Notes: generated from the sequence alone by a model not told the origin. Shown: positions 11,905 through 23,196, counted from the stretch's first letter. The stretch: DNA of 64,000 nt from Phyllostachys edulis (GCA_036346405.1 CM070568.1:6702221-6766220); one strand, 5' to 3'. Numbers and translations are program-made.

Positions 11905-14492
11905 TGTAACATTCGATTTTCCAAATCCTTTTTAAATGTGTAAAATAAATTGAAAATATTTTGTTTTGATGAGAATTCCAAGTTTGGTTCGGTTGGAGAG
12001 GTTTGAGTTGTTGATACCTCCTTTTGGTATGCTCAGTAGACCTTCCTTTAGCATATCTTCTTTGGATATGTAAGTTTAGACCTCTCTGTGGCCTAGACCT
12101 CCCCTGGTACATGAGGTTAGACCTCCCTTGAGGCTTGGACCTTTTCTCACTGGACGCATCCTCACGTCCGGGCCTTTCCTTTGAGTTTGGTCACTTTAGA
12201 CCTCTTTGTTGGTTCAATCTCTTTGGAATCAAACCTCTTTTTGCTCGTGACTTTCTTAAGTCTAGACCCACTGTTGCTGGGCACTTCCCAATGCCTGACC
12301 TCTTTTCATTTGGACCTCCATGCATTCCAAAGGACCCCTTATCTTGTGTGCCTTTGATTCTCCTGAGTTCATTTGAACCCCTTGGCATTTCTTCTTAGCC
12401 GAAAGGGCCTCCCTAGGGTTGCTTTGATCCTTGCGAACTCGGTTCAGGACCTCTTCCCATCTCCAATCCAAAGGTCTAGACCTCCCGCATGCTATGTCCC
12501 TCTGTGGACTCCCTTGGTTTTGAATCTAACGGTTGGACCTCTCCTCACTTCCGACCTCAAGGCCTGACCTCCCTCGCACATTTGATCTTGGCCGTTGCCG
12601 CCTCTTGGAGATCCAACCGCCGCCTCAACTCCTCTTCACGCGGCCACCTTGGACCTCTTGTCCAAGACCTCCTTGTGCCCTTTTAAACTTGGTTCGACCT
12701 CCTCACCCGACCTCCCCTCACCACGACCGTCAGCCTCCCTCCTCCTCATCGACCACCTCCTCCTCAACTTCGCGACCTCCTTCCTCGGGACCTCCGCCGT
12801 CCGCCTCCTCTTGGAGCCGCCTCCATGTGGATTTGGACCTCCCCATGTGCGGACCTCCTTTGTGTCGCCTCCTCCTTTTCACGCCACCTCCCCTCGCCAT
12901 TGATTGTTTTAAGATACGCCGCTTCCTCATCTTCCGCCACGTTAATATCTTGGGCATTTAATGCATGTCTTGTCACATTAAATGCATCCACGCGTGGTGC
13001 TTCGGTCTAGTCACCACCGCACTCCACCCCGCTTATCCTTGACACGATATCGTTTTCTTCACCACCTTGACTACCATGACATCCTTTTCTCCTCTTCTCT
13101 TGCCCGATCCAACCATCGACCTCCTCTCCATCCATCGTTTCTTCTTGTCCCTGGTAAGTCCCGCCTCCACCCGCAATGAGCTGGTCGTGTCCATCTCAGA
13201 CCTCGTGCTATGGCCTTTGTGTGAAGACCTCCTCCGACCGCCTCCACCCATAAGAACCTATTGGCATTGGTCCACGCGAGATCTCGATGGTGATGATGCC
13301 TATTTCTACCTCTCTTTTAAATTCTTAGTTATGCCTACTTCCTTTGTATGGCCTCGTTGACTTTGGATGAACTCATTGTCACCTTTAGTTCCTTGAGCCA
13401 AGACCATTTGGAAAACTTGTGCTTAGTTGCTTAGATCGGGAAGCATTGGTTGGCTTGGTCTGGTGCAATGTTTGTGCGACTCTATCCTGGCTAAGGTGGA
13501 GGCAAGGGTTTGTGAGAGTCGCCCTAGTCATGTGAGGACCGGTCTTGAGCCACCAATGCCATGCCTATAATGGGCTATGCCACAATCGTGCAACCACATG
13601 TCTCTGACGGGCGTGGGACCCGGCCGAGTAATTTGCAAAACTTCACCATATGTCGCTCCATTGGAGGTGTGGGAGGTCTTGTAGGGTCGATGGTCTTTAT
13701 GACCCATCGCTCCCATCGGTGCGATCTATAGGAAAGTGAAACCTTAGCTTAGACCTCTTACTTTTGGTAGTGAGAATCTATTGAATAGCCGTGTCCACGG
13801 CCGGACTCAAGAGGAAGAGCATGAGCATGCTACTCTTGCTCATTGCAATCTTTGCCAGAGAGGACCTTGGCGATGAAGAAGACCCTGCTTAATAGGTTGT
13901 GCCTCCAATCGGTCGTTCGTGGGCGGTCGACGGACTTTTGTTCTTTTGCTCTCTTGATGACCGCCTATAGCACGACGATCCTTGGGACGCACCATGAGCT
14001 TGGACCTCCCCAGAGAAGTCTGTTGATGTTAATCTTGTTACGTTTGCTTTAGTTATTGTGTTTTGTTCATCTTTGTCTCTTGTGTTCTGTTAGAATAACC
14101 GAACTGAAGTTATTCAGTTTGTAGTCTCTAAAGTTCGAAGAATGTGCAGAACTTCAAATAGTGTGTGCTCGTGTCTTGTAAGTGTTGTGGTCCATGATCC
14201 GAGATCTCAGGATCGTGAACGAGTCTTAGGTAGTGTAGTGGCTGAGATTCCGGACTGAAGTTAATAGTCTGTGCGTGTGTGTTTTTATGTAGTCTGTTGT
14301 CGTATTCTTCATTAGTTATATGTAGCTCTTCTAATACTCAAAAATAACAAAGAAGCAGAAAAAATAACAAAGAAGCAGAAAACCCCAGTGCAAGTAGTTA
14401 GCACCAAACTGTCTTTGTTTGATTTTCGTTCTGGACTCAGAAATAATAGAGAAGCGGCTCCAGCTTTCCTACAGCGGTAGCGGGATAGGACA
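11905..14492 (+). repeat. 3' LTR of gypsy element
   Basis: It begins TGTAACATTCG directly after the purine tract at 11891-11902. The end at CA 14491-14492 is inferred from resumption of Mutator-like arm sequence. No 5-bp duplication can be checked because the left end of the element is lost. The first third (about 12000-12900) is unusually full of the string GACCTCC/GACCTCT. No gene is seen in it. Confidence 0.65.
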
Positions 14493-14546
14493 TTGAGGGC
14501 ATTTTATGCCATTTCTCTCTCCTAATCACTTAGATATATTATTTTA

Positions 14547-14667
14547 ATGAGAAGAGTGTCTAACAGCAAAATTACACGTTTTTACAGTGTCTTTTGGCGA
14601 AACCACGTTTTTTGGATGTCCGTTGGCAAAGGACGCGAATTTGTAGTGCCTTGTAGCCAATTTCCCC
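14547..14667 (-). repeat. Right terminal inverted repeat of Mutator-like element
   Basis: Inverse of 8815-8935, ending GCCAATTTCCCC at 14667 with few mismatches, followed by the 9-bp duplication AAGAATGTA. Confidence 0.85.
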
Positions 14668-14670
14668 AAG

Positions 14671-15134
14671 AATGTAATTTGTGTGTCTTAACTTTTTATC
14701 ATTATTGATCTGCATGTTATGATAGGTTTTCTTAGGATTTTTGCTCAATTTGATTGAGAGATAGTTTCTTCCTTGAATCTTGTTGATTGTTTATGCTGTA
14801 TGCATTCCCTCGAAACTAAAAAGTGAGATAGAAAGATGTGATTGTCTCGTGTCTGAAGGCTTTTACCATATCACTATACCATACTCCTATAACTTTATTG
14901 TTCTATATTTCTTAGCTCTAATCCAATGTTATTCAGGTACAATGTGGCTATTAGGTGTGCGACGATTACTCCAGATATGTTTCGTATTTTTTGAAACAAC
15001 ATTATTGTTTGATGATCAGATTTTACTCACTTATGTCTATTTCAACACCATGACAGATGAAACTCGGGTTGAGGAGTTCAACTTAAAACACATGTGGAAG
15101 AGCCTAAATGGCACAATTAGAAGCATTATAAATG
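14671..15134 (+). pseudogene. Second copy of isocitrate dehydrogenase exons 4-5
   Basis: The stretch from AATGTAATTT onward repeats 8381-8814 in direct orientation with scattered differences. It includes an exon 4 piece (14937-14975, Y-N-V-A-I-R-C-A-T-I-T-P) and an exon 5 piece (about 15052-15134). Exon 5 here continues past the tryptophan that is a stop in the first copy: F-N-L-K-H-M-W-K-S-L-N-G-T-I-R-S-I-I-N-G, followed by a GTAAGC donor. This copy is closer to the functional family than the first, and it extends further along the gene. Downstream exons are not clearly recognisable. Confidence 0.85.
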
Positions 15135-16395
15135 GTAAGCTGCTGCTATGTTTTAATATAATACACAGAATTTGATTGTTGACATTCCTCTTTTAGGCGA
15201 CTGTGCTTCAACATATATTAGTTCTAGATACACCTGGTCTTTGCGGTCCGCTCATATGCTTTTTAGCTTTTTTTTCGTCCACCGCTTACCTGGGTCATGA
15301 TTTGTGTGTTTCGTATTCCACATTCTTCGGTCCCCCTTTTTCTTGGCCGCATTACTTCATTCGTTCTTGTGTTCCTCTGCCTGTGTTCATTCACCTTTGT
15401 TTCTCTTGCTGCTTGCACAACTATAGTCCCAACTCATCGACTATGTTTTCTTCTTCTTTACTGTTGTTTTTGTTCTTCTTTGCTGTCTACTCATATGCTT
15501 TTCAGTTTTTACCCCTTCTTCGCTTACATTGCCTTGTGCGCCAAGGGCTACTAGTACTTTAAATCTGAAATGTATAGAGTTTTATATCAGTACTTCATCT
15601 ATTTCTTTTCTCAATGTTTTAGCCGCACATATAAGAATCTTCTGTACAACTCGAAAAACAACTTTTCTATCTTTATTCATATAAACATGAAGAAAGTACA
15701 TCACATAGCACCTGTCCCTGATCTGTTCATGCAAAATTAGTATTCTAATTGTGCTTATTCTATGGCCCATTTTTTAAAAAGGTGCTCAACTTAGTGGTAT
15801 TTCCTCACAAAAAAAACTCACATGCCATTCTTTTTCTAGGTCACTGCACGATTCACCAGCCAACGAATAGACATAAGGTACAGTATGCCAGGTTACTTTT
15901 CCATATTAAGATTCTCTGGTCTGTTATATATAACTCATAAAACGCCTCTCTTCACATTTATTATGTTGCTGAAATATAGACAGTGTGTTCCTGCTACAAA
16001 TCACCTATTCAGATTCACACCGTACCATCTAAGCCCGATTTTGCAAACCACAATGATAGACTCCGAGCAACTTTTGTACTCACTCAGTAGCTACAAACCC
16101 AGTGTAAGGAATGTATAATATCGTCAAATATGCTGTAATGTTTTGCGAACAACTCCATATATTATGTACACGCCGTACCTGCCCTGCACTGCACACCCAC
16201 TCATATCTGCTATCACCTACGTTTCGTTTTTTTCCTATTACATGCTGCGGCTGCCAAACCAATTATTACACACGCCGTCAGTCCATCTATATTCAAATCA
16301 CGCATACAATTAACAGTCTGTCCTTGCAGATTTCATGTTTTTAAAGTTATTGTTTTTCCTAGCAAACTACCTAGACTGTACAACAAGGGGAAAAA
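15135..16395. other. Non-coding sequence inside probable Helitron
   Basis: T-rich and CA-rich sequence with no convincing coding region. Around 15196-15260 there is a faint resemblance to the next isocitrate dehydrogenase exon, but not enough to call it. The stretch leads up to the Helitron 3' hairpin. Confidence 0.4.
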
Positions 16396-16399
16396 ACCG

Positions 16400-16429
16400 G
16401 CGCGCCATGCGGCGCGCACAGGTCACTAG
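16400..16429 (+). repeat. Helitron 3' terminus
   Basis: A perfect 7-bp stem GCGCGCC/GGCGCGC with loop ATGC (16400-16417) is followed after 8 bases by CTAG (16426-16429) and then T. A GC-rich hairpin about 8-12 bases before CTRR, with insertion before T, is the defining 3' end of Helitrons. The 5' end (TC...) was not found, so the left limit of the Helitron is unknown. The acyl-CoA synthetase and isocitrate dehydrogenase fragments upstream are in keeping with captured cargo. Confidence 0.72.
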
Positions 16430-16494
16430 TTTACATTAACGAATTGCACTCAACGGAGTATTTACGTTGCCCGCTCGCGCCGGACGTCGCACGG

Positions 16495-17448
16495 TCACCG
16501 GAACGCCAGCATCACCAAGAAACTCACGAACGCCGCTGCCCCGACGCCGGAGCAGCAGAGGTCAACGATGCACTCCCGCCTCTCCTTCCATTCCTTCCTC
16601 GCCCTCTTCCCCTTCACGAACTCCTCGTGCCGCCGCCTTGCCGCCTCCTCGCCGTCACGGCCCTGCCTCGCGCTCGGCATGGCCGCAGCCACCGCGGCCA
16701 GCCCGTCCCGCCCGCTCACGCCGCCGCCCTCGGCGTCCTCCACGCACAGTCTCACCTCCTGGACGTGACCGTACCGATCGTCGCACGTGACCGCAGCGTC
16801 CAGGGCGACGTCGCCGAGCACCACGGTGAACCGCGTAATGGTCACCTCGGTGATCCACTTCCGGTCCACGGACACGGGTCGCCGGCTCGAGACGTTCACG
16901 GCCCGGCCGGTTGCCGGGTCGATCAGTATCCAGCTTAGCGTCAGTTCGGCCGGCGTGATCGGCGCCGGCGTCGAGAAGCCCTCCTGGACGAGTGCGTCGA
17001 CGCGGATCGGTGACCCCAGGAACCACGCCGACGAGGTGTCCGTCTCGACAACGCGCGACATGATGCAGACGCCCTTGTGGTGCAGGTCAACGGCCGAGAC
17101 GAGCCGGGCGGGGAGGGAGCCCGAGACGGCCTTTGCCGGCGACGCGGCCGGGAACGGGAACGCGTCGGCGAAGAGCGCCCGCCAGCCTTCGCCGCCGCCG
17201 CAGAGGACGTCGCAGAGCGACGGCCACATGGCGAGGCAGAGCCCGCGCCATATGTCCGGGTCGGCGGCAAGCTCTTGGAAGCTGGAGCACACGCACCCGA
17301 GCGCGGCCAGCGACGCGCCGTCGAGCCGGCGGAGCACGAGGGCGAGGACGTCCGTCGGGAGGTCCTCGATGACCGTCGCGGCGCCGCTGCCGTCGCCGCG
17401 CGCCGGGGAACGGTCACCCGTCACTGGTCCAAGATGAGCGCTCGCCAT
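16495..17448 (-). CDS. F-box protein, At2g27310-like
   Basis: A complete 317-residue single-exon frame starts at ATG 17448 and shows no internal stop. The F-box lies at about residues 27-70 (I-E-D-L-P-T-D-V-L-A-L-V-L-R-R-L-D-G, then C-S-S-F-Q-E-L and I-W-R-G-L). F-box proteins recruit substrates to SCF ubiquitin ligases through SKP1. The middle is a conserved plant region with W-x-x-E-V-T-I type strings and no known catalytic site. A basic K/R/E-rich segment precedes a hydrophobic C-terminus of about 20 residues that could be a membrane anchor, a layout known for the At2g27310 group. Very high G+C, typical of grass genes, sets it apart from its transposon neighbours. The Helitron end lies 65 bp beyond the stop codon, in or next to the 3' untranslated region. 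Confidence 0.88.
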   Translation of the reverse strand: MASAHLGPVTGDRSPARGDGSGAATVIEDLPTDVLALVLRRLDGASLAALGCVCSSFQELAADPDIWRGLCLAMWPSLCDVLCGGGEGWRALFADAFPFPAASPAKAVSGSLPARLVSAVDLHHKGVCIMSRVVETDTSSAWFLGSPIRVDALVQEGFSTPAPITPAELTLSWILIDPATGRAVNVSSRRPVSVDRKWITEVTITRFTVVLGDVALDAAVTCDDRYGHVQEVRLCVEDAEGGGVSGRDGLAAVAAAMPSARQGRDGEEAARRRHEEFVKGKRARKEWKERRECIVDLCCSGVGAAAFVSFLVMLAFR

Positions 17449-18699
17449 GATAACAGGATCGCGGAGGTTGGTATATTTGCAAACAGTGGTGTAACTTCTC
17501 TTTCTTGTGGTGTAAGCTGCGAATTTGTGGTGCTTGCTTCTCAGTTCTTGTGTGTTTGGTTGGGATTGAAGGTAGGTACTTGGTTAGTTTATATTTAGCG
17601 AGGACTGGACAGGAGGGTGAGTGATCACGATCTGAAAGTGAGAGTTTCCTGCTCCGGCTCAACTCGACAACTCGTTCTTCGTTGCAGGAGAGCTTACAGT
17701 TTGCATGCTCGTCTGCATGCGTGTCTCCGTGTGCTGAGCAGTGAGCAGCACACGGCTGGTGGTCACCAGTCTGAGAAATCTATTTGCCATGTGCTATTTC
17801 AGATTTCAGAGGAGCTGGGCACCAGTGTTTTCCCATGAAGGAGAAGTTGACCGTCCCTTAGTAGAGTATCTCCCCTATTCCCCTGCTTCTATTACACGCC
17901 ATTTTGAGCCTTTGTCACTTGTCAGTTTCGGATCGAGCACTACTTCTAGAACATACCCGATGAACCATCATTACTCATTTATTATTACTACTACTCTGAT
18001 GACACGGTCAAATGACTCTTAACACCTCTTTTTTCTAAGACGCAACGGTACAAAATACTGTTTACACAATAAATCTTGCAGTAAAAACAGAGGTTCCGGA
18101 TCCGGGGAGCCCTCGCTGTTCCCTTTTCTCCGTAAAAACATACCTTTTCTCGCATATACATACTTTTCATGTCCAACTATTTGATCGTGCTATGGACCTA
18201 CTCCTAAATATATACCTCCTCTCGGCCACCCACGAAGATCTATCAGGACGTCTACTTGTATCGAAGAGCGTTGGCGAGTCACTTCATCGACGACCCTTCA
18301 GCTGTAGTAGGCCTTTACATATCGATCACATCAGTCACCACTTACTCAAATATTTTATGCTCATGTGATAAAAAATATACTGAAATACTATAACCTACTC
18401 CACCTGTTACATACTCCAGAGCACAAATTTTCACAAAGTGTCACTAAGTATGATTAATATAAGTTGTTTTGTTGAGAGAGAGGGAGATGGAGAGAGAGAA
18501 CAAAAAGCTCATTAAACCTCCAGCATCTAGTACTAGAAGTGACAAAGGCAAGGAGTTGTTCTGATTAGTACTAGTTTACTGTTTACTAGTTTCTAACGTG
18601 ATGACCTGTCTCTTCGGAGACATCCGATAAAATTAGTTCCTAACATGATGACCTATTATAATCAAACGCAGTTGGTAATGAATAAAAAAGACAAATGAC
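17449..18699. other. Upstream region of F-box gene
   Basis: No other coding region is supported. A GA-rich tract (18472-18502) and general AT-rich sequence are present. This interval should hold the promoter of the F-box gene, which is read leftwards; no unambiguous TATA box was fixed. Confidence 0.4.
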
Positions 18700-19268
18700 T
18701 GTAATACCCTCTTTTTAAAAGATATGGGCTAGACCGTTTGGGCCTCGTAGCCGCCTGTTGCCCCTGTTGTCGCCGCTGCCGCGTCGGACCGGAGGAGCTC
18801 CAGCAGCTCACCACCGGCGCTGCTGCTGCCACTGTGCGGCCTGGTGCAGAGAAGAAGGAAGAAGAGGGAAGAAGAAGAAGGCCAAGGCAGGAGAGAGAAG
18901 AAAGAGGAAAAAAGGGGAGAAAGATTAGGGTTTCGTGCTTGTGTCATCTCCGTCACCTGTTTTCAAAGGTACTGACCTAAGAACCTTTACTGCGATATTA
19001 GAATAGTATTTTAGCAAAGTTTTAAGGTAGATTAGCAGCGAGATAGGTGGTTTGATTATTTTCATGATTCAGTTTAGTGTGCTGTTGAGCCTTGTGAGGG
19101 ATTTTTGGGTATCTATATCCTGTTTCATAACTTTGCTATGTTATGAATCATGTGGGTTATTTTTTAAGCTTTTCATAGAGTGCAAGAACACTGGTTTAGG
19201 TTGAGTTGTGTAAACGTTATGGCATAAGGAATGCTACTGTCTAGAATTCCATCGCCATTGGTAGCAGC

Positions 19269-19970
19269 TAGAGCTGTTCAAACGCTGGATTGGGCCGCGC
19301 TCAGGGTTAACAATATCGTTTTTGAAAAAATTTCGTTGGTAGCCGAAATAGCCGAAATTTTGGAATTTCGGTTGGTTTTCAAACTGGTTTGAATCAAATT
19401 TGAATTTAAAATTTTAAAAAATTGCAAAATTACGTGCGCTCGGTGGGATTCAATCCTGGGTCATCAGAGAAGATGCACTCAAGCGCTGCCACTAGGCTAC
19501 AGTAGGCCTGATGAATTAATACTAGTGTTTACTCCTTTTAACCCTTTAAATTTCCTCCAAATTCAAACAAACCGAAATTTTTTGAACGAATTGTAATTCT
19601 TTATACCAATGAAATGAACGAAATTTCACCATTTCACTAAATTTCGATTTAAATTGATAACCATAGCCGCGCTTCAGGGCGGGCTTGGAAAAGCCCAAAT
19701 GTGAATGGTTCGGTCCGAGCCCAGCCCGGCCTGACATAGGCCAAGCCTGAAAAAAATGTGATTTCTCTTTTTTTTATTGAAAATATTAAAAACAATATTT
19801 TTCCCCGAATAAACTATTGTTTTTAAATTATTTTTCTTAATTAAAATAATATTTTAAATCATTTTTTAATCCCATCGGGCTTTTTCGTGTTTCAGGGCGG
19901 GCTTGCAGGCCGGAAACCGGGGCCCGAGTTCGGCCCGACATTGGGCCCAGCGTGAGCCCGAAAAATTAGC
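19269..19970. mobile_element. hAT-like element fragment nested in LTR
   Basis: It begins TAGAGCTGTTCAAACGCTGG, which matches the inverse of the right end of the hAT at 3705-5005 with few changes, and has the same GGGC/GCCC-rich arms. The opposite terminus could not be located, so the element is truncated or diverged; the right limit is approximate. A further insertion (19305-19664) lies inside it. Confidence 0.6.
19305..19664. mobile_element. Short insertion, Mutator-type candidate
   Basis: The ends GGTTAACAAT and ATTGATAACC are imperfect inverted repeats, and AAATTTCG-type strings occur near both. The host sequence GCCGCGCTCAG before it reappears as GCCGCGCTTCAG after it, a duplication of about 9-11 bp that interrupts the hAT arm. 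Length about 360 bp; no coding capacity. Confidence 0.5.
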
Positions 19971-21603
19971 AGTTGTGTTGTTTGTGTTATTACGTACAGT
20001 AGATGCTCGAATTAAATTATAGTCATAACTAGAAAAGGTTAGGTAATTCTCTATATTTTCCAGAAGTGGTGTGGTAATTCTCTATATTTTCCAGAAGTGG
20101 TGTGGTTTGCCATTTTTTATGTTGTAGAAAAATAGATACGAAATTGATAGGCCTATTGTTTAGTAACACAATAGAATGACATTCGGGGATGAAATCGAGG
20201 GATTAGACAGCTTAATTAGGAAATTTGTATAACTAGGAAAGTGTAGCAAATTTTCTATAGATTCCATAACTCATATAATTTGCTATATTTGGATTCCAGA
20301 ATTGGAAGTTATGGCTGTCCAATCACCGGGACAGCGGGTGGATTGTCTTGTGAAGAGGGTTAATTATATTGGGTTTGTGCGTAGGAGCGATATCAATTTA
20401 CTCTACGCTTTTGTACTCATGTTTTGAGGCTAGTATTGGCTTTATCTAGGGGGTGTTGCTTCATGTTTGGTGCTGTCTTCATATTGTTCCATTTTTAATG
20501 GCTAAAAGGCAAGTGCATGGTTGAGCGGTAGAAATCGGTTTGTGTGTCACTTGTCTTTAAAGATTAATTTACCATGTTATCTCTATTTTTCTATGTTTAT
20601 CAAAATGTCTATATGATGACGATGGTATGATAAAGATGGTAATATAATGATAGAACATGTTAATGGATAATGGAACAATTTGCATTTGCATCATGTGCAC
20701 ATTCATATCAAGAAAGAGAAAGACCCATCTCGGGTGAGCATGTAAGACCTACTCTGGTAGGCCTCCACAGGAGTAGAGAGATCCCCGAGCCGATGAGGAT
20801 GAACTTTTGAGAAGGTGAATACCGACGGGTGTTCACTTAGCTATACCGGTATAAGCTATGTGATGAGCAAATGTGCATGTAGTGTAAAAATGCATTGCAT
20901 TAATGAAAAAAAAGATGATGATGATGGAATACATGATGATAATCTTTGTGTGTATGTTTACTATTTTACTATATACTTGATGAGTCTTTGATTCACCCTT
21001 GCTTTGTAGTTGTTTTTTGGTGACATGCATAGGATGAGAGTAGCATCTATACATCACATGCAATCAACCATGAATTATCATTTTTAGTTACCTCAATTAT
21101 ATCTTAGAAAGTGAGTTTATCTATTTGGAATTTGATTAGTGGACATTGGATACTCTATGGTAGTGTGTGGATCATGAGTAGGATTAGTGCGTGTGGTAAT
21201 AATAAATTATAAATGCATTTATGGTAATGGCTTATTTAATAGTAACGTTGCTAGTCAATACTCCCAGATGCATGGTTCTTGGTGTTCTTGGGCGCGTGGC
21301 CCTGAACATTCTTGGGCGCGAGGTCCCAAGTTATGTGTGAATTATTTATCCTAATTTATATTATCTTGCTACGCTTGTTGTAAGATAACTTATTATATGA
21401 TTTTATTTAGGAATAAGATTGTGATAATAGTGAATAATTATGATTTAAATTAAGAGTAAGAAGTGTAGTGGTGACATTATGGGCTCTTTGTTGGACTCAC
21501 GTGTTACAATCACATGATGCGTTTGGATCTGATATATCTTTGGCTAGTTACTTGTAACAACCAGTACTAGAAATAATTTGTTTTTTGTGCTTTGACAAAT
21601 GAC

Positions 21604-22486
21604 ATGTAACCACTTATTTTGGGTTGGTTGACATCGACAGAATGCAGCCGGGACAGATGGGTTGTTTTTTAAAGTTTGCTGGTGCTAGTTGAGATTCCCT
21701 AATCTATCCATTTTGGTGGCATTTTGGTCTTCAAGCCCTCCAATAACGAGGCAAACAAATCTCATCAATACTCTATTTGTGATAGCAAATCTTATCTCGT
21801 TCTGTTGGCTTGTGGTGCTAAATCTAAACTCCAAATTATTATTTAACAGAAGGAAGGACGGTCAAATGTGGAGGAAGCTGCAAGATGGATGGGTCGTTAA
21901 TTCTCCATGCCAACAAGAAATCCAATCCATTTTCTGATAATTGGTAATCCTTTGTTGGTTGAGTCGTGGCCGTCGATTTCGTCCCATCTCCCTGCTGGGC
22001 AGGTTGACACAGCTACGCGCGGATAGCAGCCAATATCGTAATGATATATCAGTTCTTGCATTTCCTCGAGAAGAAGAAAAGAGGAAAGCGGCGCCGATGG
22101 ATGCTGGGTGCGGTTGGGAACGAAATTTGCTAGTGAAAGGCTTCACGTGAGGTTCCTCTTCATCAGACGTTGATTTCTTTCCATCAACAAAGGGCATCGC
22201 ACGAGGCCCTCCCCGTCAGATTTTCTTCCGTGCGGTTGGGAGAAGCGGCCGGCTGTCGCCGTCGCGCGGTTGCGCCTCGATCAGCTCGTGCCTGTGGGCT
22301 GTGCATCAGTACATGGTACGTATGCACTCCAGCAGGCGCGGCGCCCGGCGAAAACGCAGATGCACAGCAAGTTCTCTTGCGGCACCGAGATCGATACACG
22401 CGCACTCCCCGCGTCGTTAGTAGGAGCCCGATCCGGTGATCGGGGCCGTCCGGCCTTGCACGCAACCAGCCCACGTCTAACAGCTA
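21604..22486. other. Intergenic, nothing recognised
   Basis: No gene or terminal repeat is supported. The right half (22060-22480) is GC-rich, but open frames there show no recognisable protein features. Confidence 0.4.
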
Positions 22487-22863
22487 GGCTGCTCAAGTAT
22501 ATTAGTGTAGTTTTTTTAGTGCATGCATGAGAAATATTATGACACTATATTTTCAATGCATAGTTTCTTATAATGTAGTATCTTAGACTGTTTTATTTAA
22601 TTACATGCATTATCTTTACTAGTATTTAAACATTATGGTCTATTTGTGGTATGTACTAAAGCAATACATGTTTGTTGATACACACAAACGTAAATACACA
22701 GGATCGATCACAATAAATTTTATGCGTTGGATTTCGAGACCAAACCGGTATCCAGATTAGATACTAGAGTACCCTCTTTCTTCATTAACTATGGTGCCAT
22801 ATTATCATTTTGTCTACATAGCAGGCTTAAGATACTAGTCAGGGTGGAGCACTGAGAGCAGCC
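22487..22863. mobile_element. Candidate MITE
   Basis: GGCTGCTC at the left and GAGCAGCC at the right are exact inverses (10 bp if the adjoining TA/TA is included), and the interior is AT-rich and non-coding. The flanking duplication is not clean, so family is unassigned. Confidence 0.35.
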
Positions 22864-22926
22864 TAAGTGATAGTAGCAGCTCCTTCTCAAAAAGAAAATA
22901 AAAGAAGTGATAGTGGTAGCTACTAA

Positions 22927-23196
22927 GAGTATGTACAATAGTGTGATGTCAGTTATCTGTAAGATTTGCCACGTAGAATATTAGATGACGTGGATGAGAG
23001 ATGAAGCATAGAGAATTGGACCGTTTGCCATGCAGTAGTCGACTGTAACACGAGAAACAATACACATTATACATGAAATAGTATCTATAGAGATATGTAA
23101 AAAGACAACTCATTGTATGAACTGTCTTTAATGCTGTTTATAGATAATATAGAGAGATACTATAGATAGCAATTGTATATACCATTGTACATACTG
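22927..23196. mobile_element. Tourist-like MITE (PIF/Harbinger)
   Basis: The termini GAGTATGTACAATAG and its inverse CCATTGTACATACTG form a terminal inverted repeat. The element is flanked by TAA on both sides (22924-22926 and 23197-23199), the 3-bp duplication typical of PIF/Harbinger. Length 270 bp, no coding capacity. Confidence 0.75.

Larger units (their letters stand above)
9100..14492 (+). mobile_element. Ty3/gypsy (Tekay-like chromovirus) element, 5' truncated
   Basis: The pol order protease, reverse transcriptase, RNase H, integrase is that of Ty3/gypsy, and the integrase sequence is of the grass Tekay/Del type by eye. A purine tract TTAAGGGGTAGG (11891-11902) precedes the 3' LTR. 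The 5' LTR, primer-binding site, gag and most of the protease are missing, and the left boundary within the Mutator-like element is uncertain. The right boundary is placed at CA (14491-14492), just before sequence that again matches the Mutator-like arm. Confidence 0.8.
8815..14667. mobile_element. Mutator-like element interrupted by gypsy insertion
   Basis: The left terminus GGGGAAATTGGCTATAGGGC is mirrored by the right terminus, and similarity of the two arms continues for about 120 bp with few mismatches. Flanking 9-bp sequences TAGAATGTA (8806-8814) and AAGAATGTA (14668-14676) differ at one base and fit a Mutator-type target duplication. The interior is almost entirely a Ty3/gypsy element. 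No mudrA-type transposase is seen, so the element was probably a short non-autonomous one before the gypsy insertion. Confidence 0.78.
18700..21598 (+). mobile_element. Probable solo LTR with nested elements
   Basis: It starts TGTAATACCC and carries a GA-rich leader ending in ATTAGGGTTTCG (about 18860-18950). The 5-bp sequence ATGAC occurs immediately before it (18695-18699) and at 21599-21603. The inferred right end is GACAA rather than a clean CA, so that boundary is tentative. The segment around 20755-20880 (GATCCCC..., ATACCGGTAT) is similar in inverse orientation to part of the LTR at 53639-62817, which supports an LTR of a related family. Confidence 0.5.

Noticed and set aside
15196..15290. 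A further isocitrate dehydrogenase exon
   Set aside because: Resemblance is limited to a few scattered strings and contains stops; not enough to support.
16444..17600. Several long open frames overlapping the F-box gene on both strands
   Set aside because: They are by-products of very high G+C in the F-box gene; only the minus-strand 317-residue frame has a recognisable domain.
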